Shown here piece after piece: positions 47,286 through 60,000 of a stretch of DNA of 64,000 nt; positions within the stretch are counted from its first letter, which is position 1, and the number at the start of each line of letters is the position of its first letter. The position numbers were made by a program, and so were the translations under genes. The notes under the pieces are model-generated. The model did no database searches, was not told the DNA's origin, and saw only the letters and a program-made list of their open reading frames with translations. The stretch covers positions 205,305 to 269,304 of the forward strand of contig JAQGDQ010000268.1 of NCBI GenBank assembly GCA_030141605.1, given 5' to 3'. This stretch comes from Tubiluchus corallicola. Its lineage: Eukaryota; Priapulida; Priapulimorpha; Priapulimorphida; Tubiluchidae.

Positions 47286-50200
47286 ATCTTGTTTGTAATT
47301 TAGATGTCATGTCAATGAGAAATCATTGGCAATTTGAACCTGAAACAGGTTTTCAAAATTTTGTCTATGGGTTTCCTCGAACTCAAGATTAAAAACTTGT
47401 CACTACCTGTTCAACAACATTAATTGACATGAACTAAAATATTATTAATAGTTTTTCTGATATAGAAGTTTTTATTTTTCTACAGTTTCAATCACAAAAA
47501 TAGTAGCTATATCACTACTACATAAAAATTATACTTTCAACAATAAATTACACAACATAGTGAATTCCAACTATTCACCATTCAACTATTCTATCTAAAA
47601 GCTTGAAGAAACTAGCGATATTACATAATATAAAAATAAGCAGACATGTATGTACTTGCACCAGAAAACGAACGAACAAATTTGTAATATAAAAAATTGT
47701 CCCAAATAATCATTATAATACCTCAAAATTTTTGTTAGTTGTACGAAGAGGCTTACAAAAATTTTATTAATTAGAAAATCACTGTTTCACATGATAGTGG
47801 AATAATAATTTACAACAAAAGCTAAAAATACCAGACAAACATGACACAAAAGTCATAAACGTTTATAACAACAATTTCTAATACTCCTAAATATCCTCTA
47901 TGAGTTCACCACTTCTACAAATAATTAAACACTTCCAATAGAAAACACAAGTCGGCTTCTGAAGTTGAAAAGTGAAAATTTATGGCAAACAAACTGAAAA
48001 GCTAGATAATGGAATGTTACGTGATTACGTTAAATACCGAGTGTCTCATTTACAAGAAGTGTAAAAGTACAAATTTCCTCGACTGTAGTAGTTATTTAAA
48101 CTGAAGAAATGTCAAAATATGTTTATCAATACTTTAGCACTTAATATATGAACCATATAGATATTTGAAGGATCAATATATCCTTAATACATACAAAGAC
48201 TTGATCTTAGCTGTACTAAAAAATTTGCAACCAAACTCTAGGGAAAAAGACCGATCAGTAGTTCCTAGTTTTTAGAGACCAAAGCCCATTTCAACTAGTT
48301 ACAACTACCTGGAAAGTCTCATATAAACTCCTCTGGCAAAGACTTGTCTATTTTAAGAGGCAAATTTTGAATCACCAATCCCATTAAACCTTGTACACAG
48401 TTTATAATAAATATTTTAAACATCTTTTCCCAAAATTAAAACTGAAGCCTTTCCACTGTTTATAACTGATTAGAATCAATAGTTTAAAAAACTATTTAAC
48501 TCTAGAGGCATTAGTAAATCTACAGGTTAATAAACTCTGGCAGCTACGTATTTATTTTCACATGTACAGAGAGAATTCAGGCTGTGAATAGTGAAATAAA
48601 ATTTAGGCCTAGACATACAATTTTCAGTCACTGTTTTATAGGGAAATATAGGTAGCCTTTGGTACAACATGACTAGCAAAACAAAGCAATGCTACGCACA
48701 CGCGCTGATCATTATGCCGATATCTCCAGAAACAATTTGGACTTCTAAAATTAAAGTTCACTGATGAAGTTTACAACCATCCAGTTAAAATATTTGTAAA
48801 AACTAAAATAAAATAAAATTAAATGTTTAGAAAACGACTTTTAGAAAATCATTTGCATTTGCACGAGCACAAATAAACTGCTATAAAACTGCTGTTTTGT
48901 CAAATCAACATGTATATACATTAAGTGTTGCCATTCCTAAAGGGTGGGTGATCCATGTAATGCATGATATGTAATATATAGTTATCTTAATGTATGTCTT
49001 TATATTTGTGACACCCGATTTTTTATCCAAATGGAAAAACCCTGCTTGCGCATTTTGGCTTCTTTTATCAGGTAAACTCCTGCAGCAAAACGCTCCGGTA
49101 ATACGCGGTTACAATACAAGTGCACTGCTGTATATCATTAATACCATCATAAGCATGCTTCACATAATGTTTATATGAAGTTTTAGTTCAAGACATACGA
49201 CAATAAGAATGTAGCGGTGGGATTTAGCAGCTGCAACAGCCAAAATTTCATTGATTTCATTAAAACAGAAAGCACATAAACATTAAGCAGCATTTATCAG
49301 ACATGTGGAATGCTGTATGCATTACCTGAGGAACAAATTCAGGGGCTTTTACCAGACATAAGAAACGAAATGCGTAGTGTTCAGATATGGCTGCTTCGCA
49401 GATCATGCGCATTGAAGATGATGTCATCATTGCCGAAGAAACTTGCTTTGCAACAACAACAAAAAATAAATTGCAGATTCCGCTGCGACAAAAGAAGACG
49501 GAAAAGTCTCGAATGAGTGGAACGTTCCGGCGACCAGCGATGTTTCAGAATGACATGGGAGCAGTTTGCCCAGCAACTCACTGATAAAATTTCAAGTAGT
49601 ATATAAGATTACATTTTAAAGGCAACGTTTAACCATTTGTTTGAGGTAATAATTATCCAAATGATGAAATAATTTGATGATTATGAATTAATCATTACTA
49701 ACGATGAAACAAACCTACAATATATTATAACCAATCTTTCAAGCCAAGCTTGACAGAAAAAGATAAAATAACATGAAAACTCCTGGATTTGAACCATGAG
49801 CTTTTGGAGTACAATTTCAGCATTACACAATAGTCCTTAAAGCAATCTCAATGTAATTACTTAATTGTCTGTTAAAGGTAGGGATAAGTTATCAATTACT
49901 GGTGGGTTTTAAGGTCATTACTAGCATAACTATCAGACTGGTAGAGAAAAACGGAGGAAATTGAATCTAGGATCTTTCGATATCCAGCAAAAGTGGTCGG
50001 ACATCACAATATCTTGGATTCATTTTGTTGCTAACAAGTGTCACGTGATCTTTTTTCCCTTGCAGAAAGGTCGTTAACAGATTTTTCCACAAACACAATA
50101 ATGCATAACACAGGCCTGACAAACGGGTACAGAGAAAAAAATATAAACTGAATTTTATCAATAATGCAATAACGAATATGCATAATGCATTCTGGATATC

Positions 50201-51059
50201 TAGAAAAAGCCGCTTTAAACTGGACACTGTAAGAAACAGCTTAGAAATTACCTATAACTTTGAGTGCACTTTTGCACTAGTATTATATTATATTATAGTA
50301 TTACATTAGTATTATATTGAATTGTTAATTTTTGCTTAGTAAACCGTAATTCATAAATATAAGCTACAAACTTATGAAACAACTGATATTGATAAAACAA
50401 GTATTATCGATTTTTCAGTCTCATATCTCTGAGACACATATTCACAAAAAAGAAACCATACTTTCATTCTGTTAAAATATGGCTACATTTATGAAGAATT
50501 TGCTTAATATCACATTTTGCTGAACTTTATTACCGTCATTAAGTGAAACGTATTCAATGACACAAGACATGCTTCTGGGTACAGCATTATGGTACTAAAG
50601 TCCATAATGCAACAGTTCTGAATTACAGATTTTAAAGGAAGAGCCAATTTTTCAAGGAAAGTCGCGATTATACCACCCAGGGCGCACTCACTTTGAATGA
50701 AGTATGATGTCACATGGCCAACAGAAGGAAAGCAGCACAATAATTAATACAATAAAAGTAAAATAAATATAAAAATAGATAAGTAGGTTTGCGATATTTC
50801 ATAATAAACATTGGGAAAAAAAACGTAGCCACAGCTTCAACTTCAATATTATGAGCCACACATATTGAAGACTAACTCCTGACTTTCCCTTTAAACTTCA
50901 GTTCTCATGCACTATTATTATTCTGCATAACCTACTAACAGTCGCACAAGTCATAGGCATCGAAAAAAGTTAATGAAAAACTACCAGAAAATGAGGCAGC
51001 TGACAAAAAGGCATAACAGGATGCATCTCCAGCATTTTGTGCTGTTTTCCACATAACAA
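47286..51059. other. Gap between convergent RBM39 and CD109-like genes
   Basis: This 3.8-kb stretch contains the 3' untranslated region of the minus-strand CD109-like gene (from 51059 downward, length unknown) and otherwise AT-rich DNA. I see no coding exon, RNA gene or clear transposon. Minus-strand poly(A) candidates (TTTATT on +) occur near 50525 and 48548. Short frames near 49310-49584 on both strands have no recognisable content. Confidence 0.5.
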
Positions 51060-54000
51060 TTACGTACAATTGACATAAAAATAGTTAATGAAAATAAAAA
51101 TGGTTAACATTAAATTTATCAGGCCGGCACTTGCTCCACCATCATCTCCATTATCTCCCTCATTCGGTGGAACCACTCGAAGCTCCATTGGCTCGGACAC
51201 TGTGTAGAATGCTACAGCTTCATCATCTGCAATATAGCACAAGAAGCTTCGATACCATACAGCAAATATTAGTTTGTGAAAAGGGAAAGGGGTAAAAATT
51301 CAAACAAATGTTAGCAAGAGCAGTATGCACACAGCTACTCGTCATCAGTAAAAGCTAAATATTTAACTAGAAACTTTAGTTTAGAACTTTATTAGTTTAG
51401 AAACTAGGGCCATAGCATAGGTCCATAATTTTGTTACACAAAGCACACAAAAATAACATAAGATTTTACTTCTGAGAAATGCTTATTGTACCAAATAAAT
51501 AACCAGAAAAATGTGGTAGGCCAATAGGCCTACTAGTTTTTCCAGAGTTACCCAAACCCATCCATGGTGTGTTGTAAATAGGGATGCACCGGATCCCGTT
51601 TTTCAGATCCAGAGCGGATCAGGATCTGAATATGCCAGATCCGGTTCCGGCTCTACACATGAATATAATCTATATTTCATTTGTTTAGCCTTATGTTCAT
51701 GTGGTGGTATCGCCTGTCCATTTTCAGGGTCACTGAGTAATTTAAGTAGAAACACTGATAGTTTTTTCTTACCGCTCTCATTTTTTTCACAATCTGTAGT
51801 TTTACACACAGAAAAATAGAAATACAAACAGTGCAAAAATTTAACAAACTGAATTATTGGTTGACACTAAAATTACTGGAACTGGTATATCCCTACTTGT
51901 AAACAACATGAAGCTTGTTAATTTGGCTATTTTTTTTTCAAAAATGCTAAAAATACCAGCGGATATCTTTGTTGTTCTCCTAGCATCACCAACAATGCAT
52001 TTATTACTTTGAGTGTTATATCACACTTGCTTGTTTGTTGTTAATTACATTCCAAATTTTTAATGAACAAATTAATTACGAGCACTACCACCTCGTTTGA
52101 AGTTAATTTTGGCAAAAACTGGAATCGAACTAGCATACCCGTATTGTAATAGTCGAATGCTCTGGTTGCCGTCTGTTTGGTTTTCTTCACGTCAAATGCC
52201 TGAAAACCATCAACTACAACACATGTGGTAGATTGTCCAATCTATGCAAAAAATGTTTACACAAATTGTTAACATACATCAGGAAAAAAGAGCAAAGAAT
52301 ATAAAACAACTACTCTGACTTCTTACAAATAATTTACTAAATGTTCAATTATTACTAAGGGAGTGTATCTAATGTTTTGTAATCAGAAATCAATTTGAAC
52401 TTAAAATTATGGATTAAATGCTTCAATTACTTTAGTTCTTTTCCTTAAATCATCATGCGATCAGTTCAATTTAGCTGCTTTCCCTGTGCATAATTTTTTA
52501 AAAAGTATTATACTTCTAAACACAGAACAAAATCAAGCAATCACAAGGTTTTTGCAAGTGACAGAGTTTGATTTCTGAGTGTATATTTCAGTGTAAGTTC
52601 ACTGTTCATTATAACACTTCCACTGCGTAAATTTTTATTAACAGTTATTGAAGTCAAAACCCCAATATGCGGTCCTATAGCAAAAATAACGATGGCCTTT
52701 GAATGCATATATTTATCATAGTAATATAGATACAGAACAGCCTCATGTTTTTCAGTGAAATGTAACGGAAGGTTAAAAGCTGTAAAATGAAGCCAAATGC
52801 TTCCACGGGAATGAAGGTAAATGACTTACAAAATGAATAAAATAAGGAATGACTAAATAATAAATATTAGCAATTAACTTTCATACCGAATTATAATACA
52901 TATTAACTACTGTATTGCCGTCCACAGTTTCTATACGCTGCAAGTCTTTTATGTTTTTGCTGTTTGTCTCCGCTATCCTATCCATTCCAGTATCCGCTAC
53001 GTATCCAGAAGGCATGTGAAGTTCAACTACGGTCATTCCGCTCGCGTCGCCATATTCTTTCTGATATCTGCAAAAAACAGAATAAAGAAATTAGCAAAAT
53101 TTGGTGTTTTTAATACAGTTTTAGCTGGAAATATATGTATAAAATTACTAAAGCAGTAGATAATGGATTACGTAATTTAACATGGCCAAAATTTATTCAA
53201 ATAATTTTAATAAGCTTTCATAATTTTAATAAGCTTAAAATCTTTCATAAAAACCAATCTCAATTACAAAAACTTTAGGAATCAGGGAACTTTAATTTAG
53301 GAAATCAAACTGGCTAAATAAATTTATTATCTGTACCTCATTTCTCACTACTGCCGCCTGCATATAATTTTAACATATTAAAAGAATGGCTGACTGGATA
53401 ACCTTTTGGTCGGCTCGCTATCCTCTCTCCTTTTCACTTATTACCAGCAATTAGGCTTCATTTACCTGTATACTATTCATCTATTGCTCCCTTATAGACT
53501 GGAAGTGGTTACTGTACATTTGTAAATTGGAGAAAAACATGAATTTCAATTTCGATAAATTTCAAACATCATTCATTTATACTGCTGCTCCTAACTTTAT
53601 AAGTTCTTATCTCACTTCAATAGCTGATGTTAGAGGCACAACTTTGATAATGAGTCAGGCACACTGCATTCCAACCAGCGGCGGGCTGATTCTAAAATTT
53701 CTACCAGGAAAACTTGTACCCATCAAAAGGATCCACTCAATCTCAAAATGTAGTCAAAGAAATCAAATAAAAGTAAAAGTTTTAAGCAAATAAAATATTA
53801 CATCTATTTAATATTGTTGTATTCATTTATGTTAAAGCATGCTTAACAAAAATACTAGAAAATTTTATTAATCTTATAATAAAAATGAAAATCTCACTTA
53901 TAGAACAACCAACCCGAGTAATTTACAAAGCATAATTTGAAATAGTTTTCAAACTATAATTTAAATTAGAATGTGTGCATTTTTTAATCCGTACACACAT

Positions 54001-57000
54001 CACTACAACAGTCAAAATTCGGTAACTTACAAAGCACAAATCTCCTAGACCGCAAACAATCTAGAAAACTGAGTCGATTTTTTCACAAAAAAAGGAATAA
54101 TATCATTCACAGAAATTTCAGAAAATAAATGTTTTTCGATGCTCATCAACATAAAACTTTCAAGTAACTCATTTGAGGGTGAAGAGTGTTATCGAGTTTT
54201 TACGATTTTCAACTTATTGAATGCACGTTCACAACTGACTTGTAAGAATGACTAGGTCAAAAGATATTAGTCAAAAAATACCCTCTCCCTGAACAGAAGT
54301 GCACAGCGCACAGTGAAGCAACCAGCTGAATAATTACGCTCAAAGACATGCAACACATTTCTATTTTTGATATATAAGGGTGCCTATGTTCAGAATTTGA
54401 GCAAAATCTGAGATGGTGATGTGGTGAAATTCGCATAATACATCAATGACAACAACAAAAAATAAAATAAAAGACGAGACCATTCCTCGACTTGCAATAT
54501 ACATAATATCATTGTAGATTATATATATTGTGGTTATGTCGAATAATTTGTAACGGGTAATGTGTATATTGCCCAGACGCCCCTGATGCCCAGACGCACA
54601 TACGCATGCACGCACACCTCGTACCCGGATACACATACGCATGTATGTTTTGTTTTCATGTAAAATGTGTGAACATTTTAGTAACATGCTATGTTATGTA
54701 TGTTGCTCTCACGTTTGTTCCTTTAAGTCATTCAACAAGCAAAAATTCTGTGACGTAACAATAGAGCATTGAACAGAAAACAAGGTGCATGAAAAAAATG
54801 TTGAAAGTTGATGTTACAACAACACCACGGCAAAACACACCTCTTTATAGGTTACTACATAACTGTGTTAGAAGAAAATATAATGGAAGTACAACGTATG
54901 AAAGTTGTAGCACCGCGTGAGCAATAATTTTCTGACCTATAGTTCTGGATTAAAGAATAATTCCAATATAGCTGTGCCAACAAAAAATCAATACTTACTT
55001 TGTACAGACCTCAACCTGAAGCGACTTGCCAACATTTTTAATGACTTTGGGTTGTATGAGAAATGCTGGCTTATGCAACTGCTGCTCTACGTTGTATGAC
55101 CACTTCACCTAAAATGTACAAAATGATAATGTGATTAACATCAATTCATTGTTTGATCTAGGTCACTTGAAATTAGTTACTTGTTTTTGATTCCAAGCTT
55201 ATTTTCTTTGATTTCATATATTTTCTTTGATGTTTTTTAACTGAAATTTTTAAAAATGTTTAAATGTATCTATTTCTCAGCAGTCATATTTTTCTAGAAA
55301 AGAATTAACGGTACACAAAATAAAAGCTCCTTGCGCATTTTGCGACAGTGTTTGAAGTGGTTTCGCAGACAGTTGTGATGCCAATTCGAAAAAAATCAAA
55401 TCACACATCCCCTGAAAATTATTTTGTAGGATATAAAACAAGAAATTTATTTTAAGTGGCTTTAAGATGCACAGTCAGTAGTGTTACACAAGCACATATT
55501 TACAAAGCTGAAACAGCCATGGCTATGTTACCTAATCGTTGCCAAGAGAATTCACTTGTTATCAGGGGGCGTACTAGGCTATAGCCTAGGGCGCCAAAGT
55601 TTCAGGGGTGTCATATTTTAGAAAAAATTCTTATTCTCCTGGGAAAATGTGTATACTTTCATATTCATGTAAAGGGCATATTTTATAACACACCACAGGC
55701 AGTTACTGAGAGCAGCTCCTACATAAGTAAAACATAATGAACAGGTGCCAGGTATTACACAACAAGTGTGCAGTCTGCTGTAATATAAATGCTATACAAA
55801 TACAAGTGATCAATAACAACTATGTAGAAATTATGTTAATAGTGTTTCTAATACACCACAGGTAATTACTTAATCTGCTCATTATATAAGCAACCATAAA
55901 TTCACAATACAGTGAGCGGGACAAAACTATCAGCCTATGTCGTCATGAAGCCTCGATATGTGGCTGCTTATTATTAGTGGTGCACAAGGCGATGCAATCA
56001 AGTGTCAGCGAACGTGCCAAGACATGTAGTCTCGTAACACCTAAGATATTTGTTGAAGCACTTCACAAACAACATTGTGGCAAAAAAGTAGTTTTGAGAA
56101 TTCAGAATTATTTGCAGTTTATAAACAACATACAATTTTAAAGTGTTGGACCAAGTAACACACTTGTAAGCACCGGGTGACATAGCTCAATAGTAAGCGA
56201 GCTTGCTTACCACCCAAGAGGTCGTGTGTTCAACTCTCGACCGAGTCATACCAAAGACTTAAAAATGATGCTCCTTGAGCATCGGAGTAACATGCGGGTA
56301 ATAATAATCGGTACCACCTTGGAAAAATGTATGGAGTTACTTAAAGGGGTAATCCTTGGACTATTTCCTAAAGGAAATTATAATTATTATTACTATAAGC
56401 AAACACATTCATCACATCCTTTCATCAAACTTACATCACAATTTATCACATGTTTGTGGCTAATAAAATTGCATTCATTCTCAATGCAAAAATAGCTAAA
56501 TAAATATAATTAATTTCTTACCTGTACAAGCCCGGTGCCCGAACCACTCGCATATATATCCACTGAATCAACAACAGGCAACTGTAAAAGTAATTGCAAA
56601 AAAAAAATACTAAAAAGCTGGAAAATCATGAAAATATGAGACCTGCAAAATCACAAAATTTCCAATATTAAGTGATCAATCAGAACTTAAGGTTAAGATT
56701 CAACAGCAATTTCTAAGTATTGATTACGGTAAAAAGTATTTGAACGTTCATTACCTATAGAACCATTCGTGCAATGAACAATTTGAATGTTCATTACCTA
56801 TAGAATCATTCATGCAATGAACAATTTGAATGTTCATTACCTATAGAATCATTCGTGCAATGAACATTACTTTGCAAATTTATTCGAATTATCGTGGCAA
56901 CAAAAGTGATATTCTGTTATTTAGAAGGAGGGGTGTGACAGTTTTCACTGCTATTGTATCAATCTCTGAAAATTACATTAAAAATTTTATAACCAACCTT

Positions 57001-60000
57001 GTTATAACAGTATTCACTTACAACGAACTACCTCTGCTGTCTTGTTCATACTGTTTAAACAAACACTGTAAGGATGATGTAGGCCCAGACCAGGGCGATA
57101 GTCAATATAAAGTAATGTGAAGCATCTCTAGGTATTATTATTATTATTACGCATTTATATTCCTATTATATTATTATCACAATACAAATGTGTTTATATT
57201 GAGTTTATTGTATCTTGCTTGGGTTAGTGGTCATTTTCCCCCCTAGAATTCGTGCTGTATACATGTCAATCTCGTTATTGTGTAATTACTTCAATACAAG
57301 AAAGGGTTTACCTTATTAGAAATTCAAGAAAATTAAATTAACATGCAGGTGAGTGAAAGGGCTAACTGACTCTTGCAGAAAACAATAGGAGATTCAATAT
57401 TTATTTGACTTGCTAAGGCGACCAATGCAATTTGCTAAGCTGAATGACTCAAAAGCTGAGACACTCAACATGCTAAGCTGAATGATTCAACTTGCTAAAC
57501 TGAACGACTCAAGTTGGAAAATTAAATGACTCCGTTTGTTAAGCTGAATTACTCAACTTAAGCTGAGAGACTCAAGATGCTAAACTGAGTTACTCCACTT
57601 GCTAAACTGGATAACTCAAGTTGAAAAGTTAATGACTCAGTTTGCTAAGCTGAGAGACTCAACTTGCAACGTTAAATCTTTCAACTTGCTAACCTGAGAA
57701 ACATCTTATTAAGCAGATAGACTCAACTTTCTAAGCAAAATGACTTCACTTTCAAAGCAGAATGACTCAAAATACCTCGACTGTTTGATAAACAAGTGAA
57801 TTAGAGACATCCACAAGGAAGTCGTGTGAAAAGTCTCCCGCTCCTATTGTAACTGTGATATCTTTCTCAGCTGATGAGAAAAAAATGGCAGCAAATTCCG
57901 ACAACGATTGCAAGCCAATTACAGTATCCTGAAAAAGTAATAAATTCATTTAACAAATACAGCTGCATCAAGAAAGTCCATTTTTCTTTGCTCATAAAGG
58001 CTTTTCGTTAATGGCTTTGCATTAGATGTCAGAATGTAAACAGCAATTAATTTTTTATTTGTGGAATCAAATACTTTGTATTTTGCTTGGTAGGCAATCT
58101 TGCGACATCATAAGATTATTCCTGTTCCCCTTGCTCAGTTGCGAGTGATGGAGTAGCTTAGTGCACATGTATGTACATTTAAGTTTTAAAATGTTTTATA
58201 TTAGTTAAGTGTGTATAAATTTTCAATTGGGGGAAATGATGTCAGTTACTTTATAGATTCACTTTGAAAAAACACAAGGCATTGAAAATTTGTAATTAAT
58301 CTACAAATCAAACATTGTTTGCTTCTGTACAAATGAGTGAGTGAAGTTTGAAGATTTTAAATGTCAATCTTTTAAATTTAAATCTATTGTATTTAAATTA
58401 GTTAACATTAATTTTACTGATAGAAATCGTATATGAATATTGATATTTTAAAAAGGTTCAAACTACTGTTAATAGTTGCTAAACTGAATGATACGTTACA
58501 CATTAAATCTATTCAAAGCCCGAAATAATCGTGCCATCAGACAGGGTTTTTACAATAATTATTTGTTAGCTTGCAGTTGATATAAATGACGATTGGAAAT
58601 GCTTAGGGTAAATAAAGCACAGAATAAATGTAACTTGAAGCGAACTATAATGAAAAATTTAAACTATAGGTGGTATACCTGTGTAGAGGCAAAACCGCCA
58701 AAGGAATTTTGCTGTTTCATCAACCACTTCATTATGGGAATCCCACCGCTCAAGTTATTCCTCCTGACCATGATGAGCAATGCGTAAGCGGTCATTTCAA
58801 TGTCCACTGAAGAGTGACGAGCATAAAAACTATGGTGGTCAGAAGTTTCGGCAACTTGTTTCTTTATCCAATGTTTCATGCCACCTACAGGACAAAAATA
58901 CAATTTCTTATTTCATTTTCAATGCATGCATAGCAACAGAATTTTGATTTACAAAACTTTTCCTTTTCTTTTTGCAAGAAACTATATAAAATTAAAGTGT
59001 GAACATATAATTGAAAGGAAATGAACAAAAAATTAATATACAAATGAACATACAAACTTGAAACTAAGTATGCTGACCAAGTAACAAAACAACTGTCCCA
59101 TCAATTACTCAACTAAAAATAAAATAAAATCAATAACAAAAGAAATAAGATATTCTCTCCTACTCAAACTCAGAATAGGTTTCAATTTTCCACCCGTTAC
59201 CAACCAAACTTTAGCCCATTAGCATTAATTCTCATTCAATAGCCACATAACATAGTTCTCTGTCAACAACAGTATCTATACCATTGTCTACAGCCAGCTT
59301 GTCTAGTAACTGCAAGGCTTTTTCTGCTTGGTTGCTTTCCGATAAGATCAGTGCATACGTCGTAATAGCCAGTGCATATGGTTTGCCCTCAATACTTTCT
59401 AACTGTGACTCTAGGTAACCTTGGGCTCGAGATAATGAAGATTCGATTGACTGCTTTGTTTCCTGAAGAAACAAAAAAAATATTAGAAACAGAAAAAGTA
59501 CCCAAACCTTGTCTAAATTGTTAAGTATTATAAACTTACGCCTTAATAAAAATTAATCATGAAACCAGCTTGATGTGCAAAGAATGAAAAAAAATCATTG
59601 CTTTATAATTTTAGTTCTTCGGTTAATTGTTACACAATTAATGAACCAATAAATGAAAAGTTGCAAATGTTATACATTACCTCATTTGAAATCTTTTTTG
59701 CATTTTCCAGTAATGCAATCATCGCATATGCAGTTAACGACACACCACTTGCAGCTCCACCCTGTGAGCAAAAGAGAAATCAGAAGCTGCACTTACTTTG
59801 AAGAAACTATAATTTAGTTACAGGCTGCAAAACAAAAGTAAACAGCAGGTGCACTGCAGGATAGCTTTACTTTAAAAAATCAAGAAGAAACACTTTTCCT
59901 GTAGTGGTTTTTATTTAAAAGCAGGGTGCGCTGTTCATGTGGAATACATAGATCGCAGAATGGTAATGAACCAGAGGCGGTCCACCTCAGAATGACCAAT

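Noticed and set aside
49310-49584. Overlapping short frames on both strands between RBM39 and the CD109-like gene
   Set aside because: No domain, no splice context and no start context; probably chance.
51603-51836. 77-codon minus-strand frame
   Set aside because: It lies entirely within the hAT MITE at 51579-51895.
55558-55620. Palindromic 'ctaggctatagcctag' segment with G-rich flanks
   Set aside because: Looks like part of a transposon end, but no partner end or duplication was found within reach.
56175-56249. A functional tRNA gene
   Set aside because: A and B boxes are present but the arms do not pair well, and a SINE-like body with a microsatellite tail follows.
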